64,000 nucleotides of DNA from Bacteroides ilei (GCF_900128495.1 NZ_LT635801.1:2349083-2413082); one strand, 5' to 3'; positions 16,910 through 24,910 are shown, counted from the first letter of the stretch. The notes: generated by a model from the sequence alone, not told the origin. Numbers and translations are program-made.

Positions 16910-17809
16910 ATGGACAATATTGAAAAAGTAAACCTGGACGCCAGCGAAATACGGCAAATAACCATATATAACAACGAGGAACTGGCTTTCATAGAAAATA
17001 TAAATGACATCGACATAACACGGACAATACAGACCGAGTTCTATGTCATGGTACTCGTTCTCGAAGGGAAGGCGTCGGTAGACATCAATGGTACCCCCTA
17101 TACAACCTATAAGAATGATATCTTTGTATGTACCCCCAACAATATCATAGAAAACGGCATGGCCAGCATTGATTTCAAATGCCATAGCATTGGAATGTCA
17201 CAGGAATATATCCGGAAAATATTCCCGATGGCAGATAACATTTTATGGGACATGAAGAAGATTTTCGAAAAGAATCCGGTATATACACTACATTCCGATG
17301 AAGTAACGATCTGGAACCAGTACTACGAACTTCTCTGTTCCAAAACCCGCCAACCGTCGGTCGTACAGAAAAAAATCATCGATACGATCATGCTTGCCTT
17401 TTTCTATGACATGCAGAATATCATGGGCAGAGTAATCAACCAAATAACCCCACGCCCGTTTACATCCGGCGAACAGCTTTTCAAACGATTCATTGACCTT
17501 CTGGAAACATCTTATCCTAAAAACAGGGAAGTGTCTTATTACGCAGACCATTTGCACGTCACTCCCAAATACCTATCATCTATCTGCAAACCCATCTGCG
17601 GACAGACCGCTTCTACCATAATCGACCAATATGTATTGAAAGATATCGAGTTCCTGATGAAATATTCCCAGAAAAGTATCAAGGAGATTGCCAACGAACT
17701 GGATTTTCCTAATATTTCATTTTTCGGCAAATATGTGAAAAAACACCTGGGAACAGCCCCGAGACTGCTCAGGGAGAAATACAGGAAAGAATGTGGACAA
17801 CAAAAATAA
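16910..17809 (+). CDS. AraC-family regulator, probably of the RND operon
   Basis: This 299-residue regulator has an N-terminal ligand-sensing cupin-like domain (about 20-160). A C-terminal double helix-turn-helix AraC domain (about 195-295) follows, with the typical segments VSYYADHLHVTPKYLSSI and SIKEIANELDFPNISFFGKY. It is divergent from the RND efflux operon, the usual arrangement for a local activator. It resembles the regulator at 33962-34897, which stands opposite the ABC exporter operon. The inducer is not evident. Confidence 0.88.
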   Translation: MDNIEKVNLDASEIRQITIYNNEELAFIENINDIDITRTIQTEFYVMVLVLEGKASVDINGTPYTTYKNDIFVCTPNNIIENGMASIDFKCHSIGMSQEYIRKIFPMADNILWDMKKIFEKNPVYTLHSDEVTIWNQYYELLCSKTRQPSVVQKKIIDTIMLAFFYDMQNIMGRVINQITPRPFTSGEQLFKRFIDLLETSYPKNREVSYYADHLHVTPKYLSSICKPICGQTASTIIDQYVLKDIEFLMKYSQKSIKEIANELDFPNISFFGKYVKKHLGTAPRLLREKYRKECGQQK

Positions 17810-17861
17810 TTTTCTGAACAAAGACACACCTGCCTACGATCTTCATCGGAGAGAGACAGAC

Positions 17862-17897
17862 AAAAAAGAGGGAAAACTCCGTTACCGGAATTTTCCC
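17862..17897 (-). terminator. Terminator of uxaB
   Basis: On the minus strand GGGAAAA (17897-17891) pairs with TTTTCCC (17876-17870), with an inner TCCG/CGGA stem, followed by TC and six T. It also separates uxaB from the converging araC gene. Confidence 0.8.
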
Positions 17898-17927
17898 CCA
17901 ATACTATCTGGAATTTCTAACAATTAA

Positions 17928-19367
17928 TTACAGAATAGATTTGACTGTCTCCAGCATACCCTTAGACTGGATGTTGTCCAGATCAGCCTTGACAGCGGCA
18001 GCCAGACCCGGAATATTGTTCAGGTTTTCACCCCAGATGAATTCAGCGCCCAAAACGCCTTCTGTAATCTTCTGGGTATCACCTGTAGCCCACAACTGCT
18101 TCAGCAGATCCATGATTTCCTGTGCATCGTTCGGCACGATTTCAGCACCGTCCTCACGGACACCACCTTTGTAGTAAGTGATAATGGCAGCCAGACCCAA
18201 TACCAAGCCCTTCGGCAATTCACCTTTACGCTGCAGATAAGTCTTCAGACCTGGAAGATCACGTGTCTGGTATTTCGGGAATGAGTTCAGCATGATTGAA
18301 GTAACCTGATGGTCAACAAACGGATTGTTGAAACGGTCCAGAACATCATGAGCGAATTTTTCCAGTTCATCTTTCGGCAAGTTCAATGTTTCCATCAATT
18401 CATCAAACATTACTTTATGGATATATTTGCCGATAACCGGATGCTGGCAGGCGTCACGTACAATATTTACACCCGACAGGTAAGCTACCGGTGACAATAC
18501 AGTGTGAGGACCATTCAACAGAGTTACCTTTCTTTCATGATAAGGAGCTTCAGACGGAACGAACAATACGTTCAGGCCGGCCTTGTCGGCAGGGAATTCC
18601 TTAGCGATTTCCTGAGGAGCTTCGATTACCCACAGATGGAAGATTTCAGCCTGTACAACCATGTTGTCATCATACTGCAGTTTTTCCTTGATAGCGGCAA
18701 TGTCCTTACGCGGGAATCCCGGAACAATACGGTCTACCAATGTAGCATAAACGCCACAAGCCTTTTCGAACCAGGTCTTGAATTCATCGCCCAGGTTCCA
18801 CAGTTCGATATACTGGTAAATGGTTTCTTTCAGTTTATGGCCGTTCAGGAAAATCAGCTCACAAGGGAAAATGATCAGACCCTTTGTCATATCACCGTTG
18901 AAAGTCTTGAAACGATGGTACAGCAGCTGAGTCAGTTTGCCCGGATAAGAAGAAGCCGGAGCGTCATCCAGTTTGCAGGAAGGATCGAAAGCGATACCAG
19001 CTTCGGTTGTATTGGAGATAACAAAACGCATTTCAGGCTGTTCTGCCAGTTTCATGAATTCTGCATTCTGGGTATAAGGGTTCAACGCACGACTGATGAC
19101 ATCGATCATAGTCAGACTGTTGACAGCTTCCCCTTTATCGAGTCCCTGCAGATTCACATGATACAGACAATCCTGAGAATTCAGCATGTCAACCATACCT
19201 TTTTCAATCGGCTGTACGACAACGACACTACTGTTAAAATCTGTCTTCTGGTCCATATTGTAGATAATCCAATCAACAAATGCACGCAAGAAGTTACCTT
19301 CACCAAACTGAATGATTCTTTCAGGACGGACTGCCTTAAATGCAGTTTCTTTGTTTAATGCTTTCAT
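17928..19367 (-). CDS. uxaB: Tagaturonate reductase
   Basis: UxaB reduces tagaturonate to altronate with NADH in the galacturonate branch of hexuronate breakdown. The 479-residue protein is a polyol-type long-chain dehydrogenase: an N-terminal Rossmann region (RPERIIQFGEGNFLRAFVDW) and a C-terminal helical domain containing VTLLNGPHTVLSP with the family's catalytic Lys/Asn region. The divergent uxaC supports tagaturonate rather than fructuronate or mannitol. It has a long leader of about 170 nt from the predicted start near 19537. No altronate dehydratase (uxaA) is in the window. Confidence 0.9.
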   Translation of the reverse strand: MKALNKETAFKAVRPERIIQFGEGNFLRAFVDWIIYNMDQKTDFNSSVVVVQPIEKGMVDMLNSQDCLYHVNLQGLDKGEAVNSLTMIDVISRALNPYTQNAEFMKLAEQPEMRFVISNTTEAGIAFDPSCKLDDAPASSYPGKLTQLLYHRFKTFNGDMTKGLIIFPCELIFLNGHKLKETIYQYIELWNLGDEFKTWFEKACGVYATLVDRIVPGFPRKDIAAIKEKLQYDDNMVVQAEIFHLWVIEAPQEIAKEFPADKAGLNVLFVPSEAPYHERKVTLLNGPHTVLSPVAYLSGVNIVRDACQHPVIGKYIHKVMFDELMETLNLPKDELEKFAHDVLDRFNNPFVDHQVTSIMLNSFPKYQTRDLPGLKTYLQRKGELPKGLVLGLAAIITYYKGGVREDGAEIVPNDAQEIMDLLKQLWATGDTQKITEGVLGAEFIWGENLNNIPGLAAAVKADLDNIQSKGMLETVKSIL

Positions 19368-19539
19368 ACTTAGTTGTATATTTTAAGTTATGTTTTTAGG
19401 TTATTTTCCGTCTTTGGAACGTCTGTTACAATAAAAAGGTGGAACTTACATTCCAACCCTCGCAACGGATGATAAAAAATATTTATAAAATCATATGTTT
19501 CACCTGCTTAGGCAAGCATAATTTTATTAAATAACCGTT

Positions 19540-19570
19540 GCAAATATACGAAATATTTTGTTATTCCAAA
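19540..19570 (-). promoter_or_regulatory. Promoter of uxaB
   Basis: On the minus strand TATATTTGC (19548-19540) and TTTG (19570-19567), spacer 18 bp. The start is predicted near 19537. Confidence 0.7.
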
Positions 19571-19588
19571 TAAATTTTCTACTTTCGT
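19557..19588 (+). promoter_or_regulatory. Promoter of uxaC
   Basis: TTTG 19557-19560 and TACTTTCGT 19580-19588, with exactly 19 bp between the boxes. The start is predicted near 19591. Its -33 box lies inside the uxaB promoter, so the two cannot be occupied at once. Confidence 0.65.
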
Positions 19589-19704
19589 GTTCGATAACGA
19601 GAAATAAAACGCAATACATGTTCTTTAGCATAAAAATGTGTAATTTTCTCGAGTCTTAATGAAAATACCTAACAAAAGGACATAAACTAAAAAACACAAT
19701 TGTT

Positions 19705-21111
19705 ATGAAAAAATTTATGGATGAAAACTTCCTGCTGAAGACTGAAACCGCACAGGAACTGTACCACAATCATGCAGCTAAAATGCCTATCATCGACTAT
19801 CACTGCCACTTGATTCCTAAGATGGTTGCCGATGACTATCAGTTCAAGTCAATCACGGAAATCTGGCTGGGAGGTGACCATTACAAATGGCGTGCAATGC
19901 GTAGCAACGGCGTTGACGAACGTTACTGCACAGGCAAGGACACTACAGATTGGGAAAAATTCGAAAAATGGGCTGAAACAGTTCCTTATACACTCCGTAA
20001 CCCGTTGTATCACTGGACACATCTGGAGTTGAAGACAGCTTTCGGTATCGACAAGATCTTGAATCCTTCTACTGCACGTGAAATCTTCGACGAATGTAAT
20101 GCCAAACTGGCTACTCCCGAATATTCTGCACGTAACCTGATGCGCCGTTACCACGTAGAAACCGTATGTACTACCGATGATCCGGTTGATTCCCTGGAAT
20201 ACCATATCGCTACCCGTGAAAGCGGCTTCGAAATCAAGATGCTGCCTACATGGCGTCCAGACAAGGCTATGGCCGTTGAAGTTCCGGCAAATTTCCGTGC
20301 ATACATGGAAAAATTGTCTGAAGTGAGCGGTGTCAACATCTCTTCTTTCGACGACATGGTAGCCGCATTGCGCAAACGTCATGAATTCTTCGCAGCACAG
20401 GGCTGTAAGCTGTCCGACCACGGTATCGAGGAATTCTATGCTGAAGACTATACAGATGCCGAAATCCGCGCCATCTTCAATAAAGTTTACGGCGGTACAG
20501 AACTGACCAAAGAAGAAATCCTGAAGTTCAAGTCGGCTATGCTGGTTGTATTCGGCGAAATGGATTGGGAAACAGGCTGGACACAGCAGTTCCACTATGG
20601 CGCTATCCGTGACAACAACAGCAAGATGTTCAAATTGTTAGGTCCTGATACAGGTTTCGATTCTATCGGTGAATTCACTACAGCCAAGGCTATGTCAAAA
20701 TACCTTGACCGCCTGAACTCTGAAGGCAAGCTCACCAAGACTATCCTGTACAACTTGAATCCGTGCGCAAACGAAGTGATCGCAACCATGCTGGGTAACT
20801 TCCAGGACGGTTCTATCCCGGGCAAGATCCAGTTCGGTTCAGGATGGTGGTTCCTGGATCAGAAGGACGGTATGGAAAAACAGATGAACGCCTTGTCACT
20901 GCTCGGTTTGCTGAGCCGTTTCGTAGGTATGCTGACCGACTCTCGTTCATTCCTGTCATATCCGCGTCATGAATATTTCCGCCGTACATTATGTAACCTG
21001 TTGGGCAACGATGTTGAAAACGGTGAAATTCCGGTAAGCGAAATGCCACGTGTACAGCAGATGGTAGAAGATATCTGCTATAACAACGCAAAGAACTTCT
21101 TCCAGTTCTAA
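19705..21111 (+). CDS. uxaC: Glucuronate (uronate) isomerase
   Basis: UxaC converts D-glucuronate to D-fructuronate and D-galacturonate to D-tagaturonate, the first step of hexuronate use. The 468-residue TIM-barrel protein of the amidohydrolase superfamily has the metal-site motif DYHCHL near 32-37 and the characteristic W-L-G-G-D-H-Y-K-W-R segment near 54-63. Length matches the family. It is divergent from uxaB, and the two form a local regulon fed by pectin or glucuronoxylan. It ends at a terminator whose loop holds part of the next gene's promoter. Confidence 0.95.
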   Translation: MKKFMDENFLLKTETAQELYHNHAAKMPIIDYHCHLIPKMVADDYQFKSITEIWLGGDHYKWRAMRSNGVDERYCTGKDTTDWEKFEKWAETVPYTLRNPLYHWTHLELKTAFGIDKILNPSTAREIFDECNAKLATPEYSARNLMRRYHVETVCTTDDPVDSLEYHIATRESGFEIKMLPTWRPDKAMAVEVPANFRAYMEKLSEVSGVNISSFDDMVAALRKRHEFFAAQGCKLSDHGIEEFYAEDYTDAEIRAIFNKVYGGTELTKEEILKFKSAMLVVFGEMDWETGWTQQFHYGAIRDNNSKMFKLLGPDTGFDSIGEFTTAKAMSKYLDRLNSEGKLTKTILYNLNPCANEVIATMLGNFQDGSIPGKIQFGSGWWFLDQKDGMEKQMNALSLLGLLSRFVGMLTDSRSFLSYPRHEYFRRTLCNLLGNDVENGEIPVSEMPRVQQMVEDICYNNAKNFFQF

Positions 21112-21142
21112 AAAATCAGGATCCATACTAAAATCTTATACG

Positions 21143-21180
21143 GAAGGGAATCTGCCTTTTGGCCGGTTCCCTTCTTTTTT
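21143..21180 (+). terminator. Terminator of uxaC
   Basis: GAAGGGAA (21143-21150) pairs with TTCCCTTC (21167-21174), with an inner GCC/GGC around a TTTT loop, then six T. Confidence 0.8.
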
Positions 21181-21190
21181 ATACCTTTGC
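21158..21190 (+). promoter_or_regulatory. Promoter of the walJ-like gene
   Basis: TTTG 21158-21161 and TACCTTTGC 21182-21190, spacer 20 bp. The -33 box lies in the terminator loop of uxaC. The start near 21193 gives a 17-nt leader. Confidence 0.65.
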
Positions 21191-21209
21191 GTTTCTAAAA
21201 AGAAACAAC

Positions 21210-22016
21210 ATGAAGATTAGATTTATGAGTCTGGGAAGCGGCAGTAGCGGCAACTGCTATTACCTCGGAACAGAGACTTACGGCATACTTGTAGACGCAG
21301 GAATAGGCATCCGCAGCATCAAAAAGATTTTCAAGGATTACGGACTGAGCTTGAATGATATCCGTGGAGTATTCGTTACCCACGACCATGCCGACCATAT
21401 AAAGGCTGTAGGACATCTGGCAAACAAGCATAACATACCTGTATATTCTACCCCGGAAGTACACAACGGCATGAAGAAAAGCTACTGCATGACCGAAAAG
21501 CTGGATATGAGCCACATACGTTATATCCATAAGGAAGAAACCATCCGGCTGGAAGATTTCAGCATAACCTGCTTCGAAGTGCCTCACGACGGTTCGGACA
21601 ATGTAGGTTACAGCATCACCGTCGACGGAAAGAATTTTGCTTTCCTGACCGATATCGGACACATAACCGAAACAGCTGCAACGTACATCCGTAAGGCTAA
21701 CTACCTGATACTGGAGGCCAACTACGACGAAGCCATGCTGCAGATGGGTCCTTACCCCAGACATCTGAAAGAACGGATTGCAGGCCCTAACGGACACATG
21801 TGTAACCGCGAAATGGCAGAATTCCTGGCACAGAACTTCCCTCCCGGACTGCGATACCTATGGCTCTGTCACCTGAGCAAGGATAACAACCATCCGGAAC
21901 TGGCTCTGAAGACCGTTGAAATAGCCTTCAAGGAACACAATATCATAGCCGGAAAAGATGTGCAGGTCATTCCTTTGAAACGGACAGTTCCGTCAGATAT
22001 ATATTGCTTTGAATAG
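21210..22016 (+). CDS. MBL-fold hydrolase, WalJ/YycJ-like
   Basis: This 268-residue metallo-beta-lactamase-fold protein has the metal-binding THDHADH motif. It opens with SLGSGSSGNCYYL, the signature of the YycJ/WalJ group of predicted exonucleases linked in Firmicutes to DNA-end processing and cell-wall signalling. No WalK/WalR two-component genes are next to it. The ATG at 21210 is chosen because the promoter boxes at 21158-21190 would fall inside the longer frame from 21159. It lies upstream of thiD with a 65-bp gap and may be co-transcribed. Confidence 0.88.
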   Translation: MKIRFMSLGSGSSGNCYYLGTETYGILVDAGIGIRSIKKIFKDYGLSLNDIRGVFVTHDHADHIKAVGHLANKHNIPVYSTPEVHNGMKKSYCMTEKLDMSHIRYIHKEETIRLEDFSITCFEVPHDGSDNVGYSITVDGKNFAFLTDIGHITETAATYIRKANYLILEANYDEAMLQMGPYPRHLKERIAGPNGHMCNREMAEFLAQNFPPGLRYLWLCHLSKDNNHPELALKTVEIAFKEHNIIAGKDVQVIPLKRTVPSDIYCFE

Positions 22017-22081
22017 AGATTTCCGCCTGTGTACAATCGGGCCATACCTGATACCGGCCAGGACATAAAAAAGAAACAGTC

Positions 22082-22942
22082 ATGACTAAAAAGAAACAGT
22101 TTTCTAAAGTTTTTCTCATTGCCGGCAGCGAGCCGCTGGGAAGTGCAGGAATTCAAGCAGATATAAAGGCCGTAGCTGCTTGCGGCGGATATGCGGCAGG
22201 GGCTATAACCTGCATTGTCGATGAAGATACCATCCGGGTAAAGGAAATACAGACCATCCCGGTCCGCCTGATAGTCAACCAAGCCAATTCCTTTTTGGAA
22301 GACGTAGGTGCCAACTGCATCAAGACCGGTATGCTCTACTCTACCGAACTGATTGAAGGTGTTGCGGGGGTACTTACCCATTACAAACATATTCCGCATG
22401 TAATAGATCCGGTCATGGTCAGCTCGGCAGGCGACAAGTTGCTGAAAGACGAAGCTATCCAGGCCTACAAAGACAAGCTTTTCCCGCTGGCCGACATCAT
22501 CACCCCCAATTACCGTGAAGCCAAGCTGCTGCTGGGAAGAGACATCACATTGGAGACTGTCAGAAACGACCTGAAGGAACTGAGCCGATGGGGAAATGCC
22601 GTCATCATCAAATCGGTAGAAAAAGACGGCATCCTTTACGACTGCTTCTACAACCCGCACGACGGCCGCTCCCGGATATTCAGGAAAAAGAAGATCGAGA
22701 CCAAGAATGTGAACGGTACAGGCGACTCGTTCGCTTCGGCCATTGCGGCCTATCTGGCACGAGGATACACCATGGAAGATGCGATAGGGAAAGCCGAAGC
22801 CTTCATCAACAAGGCGATATGGAGAGGTTCGGAATACAGTTTCGGCTCCGGATTCGGACCCGTATACCCTTTCCACCGGGCCAGCCGCCTTTTCCTGTGG
22901 GAAGATTTCTGCCACAAGTTCAAGAAAATGTTCGGATTCTGA
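22082..22942 (+). CDS. thiD: Hydroxymethylpyrimidine (phosphate) kinase
   Basis: ThiD phosphorylates HMP and HMP-P to give HMP-PP for thiamine synthesis and salvage. The 286-residue ribokinase-fold protein has the N-terminal LIAGSEPLGSAGIQADIKA motif and the C-terminal anion-hole and catalytic motif NGTGDSFASAIAAYLARG. The first motif usually reads GSDSSGGAGIQAD, so GSEPLGS is a slight variant and another ribokinase-like vitamin kinase (for example pyridoxal kinase) is a weaker alternative. It ends at a two-way terminator shared with the tRNA-Gly gene. Confidence 0.88.
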   Translation: MTKKKQFSKVFLIAGSEPLGSAGIQADIKAVAACGGYAAGAITCIVDEDTIRVKEIQTIPVRLIVNQANSFLEDVGANCIKTGMLYSTELIEGVAGVLTHYKHIPHVIDPVMVSSAGDKLLKDEAIQAYKDKLFPLADIITPNYREAKLLLGRDITLETVRNDLKELSRWGNAVIIKSVEKDGILYDCFYNPHDGRSRIFRKKKIETKNVNGTGDSFASAIAAYLARGYTMEDAIGKAEAFINKAIWRGSEYSFGSGFGPVYPFHRASRLFLWEDFCHKFKKMFGF

Positions 22943-22966
22943 TATCCGGATGTAGTGATACAGAAA

Positions 22967-22999
22967 AAGGTCTTCATCCGATTCCGGTTGAAGACCTTT
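22967..22999. terminator. Bidirectional terminator between thiD and tRNA-Gly
   Basis: AAGGTCTTCA (22967-22976) pairs with TGAAGACCTT (22989-22998). T-runs follow on both strands, so it can end thiD and, from the other side, the tRNA transcript. Confidence 0.85.
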
Positions 23000-23004
23000 T
23001 TTCA

Positions 23005-23080
23005 TGGAGCGGTAAGCGGGGCTCGAACCCGTGACCTTCGGCTTGGGAAGCCAACGCTCTACCAACTGAGCTATTACCGC
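23005..23080 (-). tRNA. tRNA-Gly (anticodon CCC)
   Basis: A full cloverleaf is present on the minus strand: 7-bp acceptor GCGGTAA/TTACCGC, D-arm GCTC...GAGC, anticodon stem TTGGC/GCCGA with loop TTCCCAA (anticodon CCC, reading GGG), and T-arm with TTCGAAC. The 3' CCA is encoded (23007-23005). A TATATTTGT -7 box (23101-23093) lies about 10 bp upstream of the 5' end. Confidence 0.95.
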
Positions 23081-23092
23081 GGTTAAGCGACG

Positions 23093-23101
23093 ACAAATAT
23101 A
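23093..23101 (-). promoter_or_regulatory. -7 box of the tRNA-Gly promoter
   Basis: TATATTTGT on the minus strand fits TAnnTTTGY. The predicted start near 23090 leaves a 10-nt 5' leader before the mature tRNA. Confidence 0.55.
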
Positions 23102-23313
23102 CGACAAATTCTGAAAACAGAAACATCTTGGAGAAATATTTTTTCAGTAACGGCAAAAAAAGCCAGTCTGGCGACAGACTCTCAACAGGTGGAAACAAAA
23201 AAGCGGACAAAGGAATGAAAATATTTGTTCGCCTTCCGATATTTTTCTATATTAGGCCGCATCTGTAATCTTTTTCTACTGCAGTTGATCTATATTATGA
23301 AGACGTTTTTATT

Positions 23314-23326
23314 ATTAACCTTAAAT
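23314..23326 (+). promoter_or_regulatory. ndk leader element complementary to the small RNA core
   Basis: ATTAACCTTAAAT at 23314-23326 is the exact reverse complement of 13 nt in small RNA copy B and of 12 nt in copy A. It lies 25 to 13 nt before the ndk ATG, over the ribosome-landing region. A role as a base-pairing site is inference. Confidence 0.4.
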
Positions 23327-23338
23327 TGATATAACTTT

Positions 23339-23812
23339 ATGAGTCTTGAACGTACATTGGTTATCCTGAAACCATCTGCCATCCAGCGTGGCCTGGCTGG
23401 AGAAATTACCCACCGGTTTGAACGCAAAGGCCTGCGCCTGGCAGGCATAAAGATGATGCAACTCACAGACGACCTGCTGAACGAACATTATGCCCACCTG
23501 AAAGACCGTCCGTTCTTCCAGCGGGTAAAAGATTCCATGATGGCCTCTCCCGTCATCGTATGCTGTTATGAAGGAGTGGATGCAGTCCAGATAGTACGCT
23601 CCATGACAGGAGCTACCAACGGACGTGTTGCTGTTCCGGGCACCATCCGCGGAGATTATTGCGTCAGTGCACAGGAAAATATCGTCCACACATCCGATTC
23701 CCCGAAAACGGCGGCAGAAGAACTGGCAAGATTTTTCAAGCCTGAAGAAATTTTTGACTATAAACTCTGTACACATCCATTCCTCTATTATTCAGACGAA
23801 TATCAGTTGTAG
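23339..23812 (+). CDS. ndk: Nucleoside diphosphate kinase
   Basis: Ndk exchanges the gamma phosphate between nucleoside tri- and diphosphates through a phosphohistidine intermediate. The 157-residue protein starts with the typical ERTLVILKPSAIQRG, has GATNGRVAVPGTIRGDY, and carries the active-site His117 in NIVHTSDS (more often NxxHGSDS, so a slight variant). It is a few residues longer than the E. coli enzyme, as is common in Bacteroidetes. It is a single-gene unit ended by the terminator at 23843-23878. Its leader carries the small RNA complement described separately. Confidence 0.96.
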   Translation: MSLERTLVILKPSAIQRGLAGEITHRFERKGLRLAGIKMMQLTDDLLNEHYAHLKDRPFFQRVKDSMMASPVIVCCYEGVDAVQIVRSMTGATNGRVAVPGTIRGDYCVSAQENIVHTSDSPKTAAEELARFFKPEEIFDYKLCTHPFLYYSDEYQL

Positions 23813-23842
23813 ACACATAATTGAAGCCATATAACGGTGGGA

Positions 23843-23878
23843 AAAAAGCAGGCAAACCGAAATATTTGTCTGCTTTTT
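23843..23878 (+). terminator. Terminator of ndk
   Basis: AAAAAGCAGGCAAA (23843-23856) pairs with TTTGTCTGCTTTTT (23865-23878); the right arm supplies the T-rich tract. Confidence 0.75.
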
Positions 23879-23879
23879 A

Positions 23880-23912
23880 TTTGGTAAATTCAAATAAAGA
23901 TTATACATTTGC
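23880..23912 (+). promoter_or_regulatory. Promoter of the tRNA-Lys pair
   Basis: TTTG 23880-23883 and TACATTTGC 23904-23912, spacer 20 bp; start near 23915, about 18 nt before the first tRNA. Confidence 0.7.
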
Positions 23913-23932
23913 ACCCGCAAACGAAAAGAGAC

Positions 23933-24005
23933 GCACTCTTAGCTCAGTTGGTAGAGCAACTGACTCTTAATCAGTGGGTCCAGGGTTCGAATCCCTGAGG
24001 GTGTA
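23933..24005 (+). tRNA. tRNA-Lys (anticodon CTT), first copy
   Basis: Cloverleaf: acceptor GCACTCT/AGGGTGT (a G-U pair at 1-72), anticodon stem ACTGA/TCAGT with loop CTCTTAA (anticodon CTT, reading AAG), T-loop TTCGAAT. The discriminator A is at 24005. CCA is not encoded: the next bases are CTT. Confidence 0.95.
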
Positions 24006-24047
24006 CTTTTCAGAAGCAAACGGGAAATTTGACAATTTATAGTGGAT

Positions 24048-24123
24048 GCACTCTTAGCTCAGTTGGTAGAGCAACTGACTCTTAATCAGTGGGTCCAGGG
24101 TTCGAATCCCTGAGGGTGTACCA
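24048..24123 (+). tRNA. tRNA-Lys (anticodon CTT), second copy
   Basis: The 73-nt body is identical to the first copy 42 bp upstream. Here the discriminator A (24120) is followed by an encoded CCA (24121-24123). Both copies share one promoter and the terminator at 24147-24182. Confidence 0.95.
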
Positions 24124-24146
24124 AGCTGTGAAGCTAAATTGTGATG

Positions 24147-24182
24147 AGCTCTGAAAATCAACAGATTTTCAGAGCTTTTTTT
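24147..24182 (+). terminator. Terminator of the tRNA-Lys pair
   Basis: A perfect 13-bp stem, AGCTCTGAAAATC (24147-24159) with GATTTTCAGAGCT (24164-24176), has an AACA loop and a T-run. Confidence 0.9.
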
Positions 24183-24520
24183 ATTACAGACCCCACCACT
24201 TATCATAACATCTAAAGTTCTGGCTACACCTGTGGTCATAAACCACTATTTATCGCCTATTTCTTTTGCACCTCACGCACACATTTTCATATTCATACTT
24301 ACATATTTTCATTCTTATTCATAGAATAGTTTCCAATCTGTTGTTTACAGAGTTATTTACTTCATCAAAATTTGTGTTTTTAAAGATCATTCCCTACCTT
24401 TAGGGCCTTTCTGCATAGAAGATATACTAAATAGTGAAAGCATAGTGCCGGGGCTGTCATTATGATTAAAAATCCGTGATACCCCGATAATTAATAATCA
24501 AGCAAACCAATAAGAACAAA
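24183..24520. other. Intergenic region after the tRNA-Lys pair
   Basis: These AT-rich 338 bases have no credible gene. They hold the promoter of the next lipoprotein gene (24371-24403). No repeated 3' tRNA fragment or integrase gene is seen, so there is no sign of a tRNA-inserted element. Confidence 0.6.
24371..24403 (+). promoter_or_regulatory. Promoter of the small lipoprotein gene
   Basis: TTTG 24371-24374 and TACCTTTAG 24395-24403, spacer 20 bp. The predicted start near 24406 gives a leader of about 115 nt. Confidence 0.6.
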
Positions 24521-24910
24521 ATGAAAAAAGTATTTGTATTAGTCGCTGCAGCCATTACATTTTCATCGTGCTGCACATTATTCAGTAGTTCTAAGCAAGC
24601 CATCACCTTTACCGGTCCTGAAGGAACAAAAATTTATGATGCAAGCAACAACATGAAGCTTGGAGAAATAGGATCGGATGAAGTAACAACCATCCAAATC
24701 AAGAAAAAACGTGAAGATAAAACCCTTCTTGCAAAGAAAGAAGGATATAAGCCTTCACCTCTAGTGCTTGAATCTACTTTTAATAACGCTTGCCTATGGA
24801 ATATATTATTCTGGCCAGGCTTCTTGATTGATTTAGGAACACAAAAGATGAATAAATGGGATAATACCGCAATAAACATTGAACTTGAAGAAAAGGCAAC
24901 GGCCGAATGA
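24521..24910 (+). CDS. Small lipoprotein, PEGA-like
   Basis: This 129-residue protein has a lipoprotein signal (MKKVFVLVAAAITFSSC; Cys17 or Cys18). A beta-rich segment follows (TFTGPEGTKIYDASNNMKLGEIG ... LAKKEGYKPSPLVLE) that resembles PEGA-type surface domains. The C-terminus has a hydrophobic stretch, LWNILFWPGFLIDLGTQKMNKWD, a pattern I recall from other small bacterial lipoproteins with a PEGA-like part. Function is unknown. It stands alone between a promoter and a weak terminator hairpin at 24922-24944. Confidence 0.8.
   Translation: MKKVFVLVAAAITFSSCCTLFSSSKQAITFTGPEGTKIYDASNNMKLGEIGSDEVTTIQIKKKREDKTLLAKKEGYKPSPLVLESTFNNACLWNILFWPGFLIDLGTQKMNKWDNTAINIELEEKATAE

Larger units (their letters stand above)
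19368..19704. other. uxaB-uxaC divergent regulatory region
   Basis: These 337 bases contain two overlapping face-to-face promoters (19540-19570 minus and 19557-19588 plus) and no credible gene. The uxaB leader is about 170 nt and the uxaC leader about 115 nt, both long enough for regulatory structure. I see no riboswitch I can name and no clear operator palindrome. Confidence 0.7.

Noticed and set aside
23933..24520. Integrated element at the tRNA-Lys genes
   Set aside because: No integrase gene, no repeated tRNA 3' end downstream and no compositional shift; tandem duplication explains the two tRNAs.
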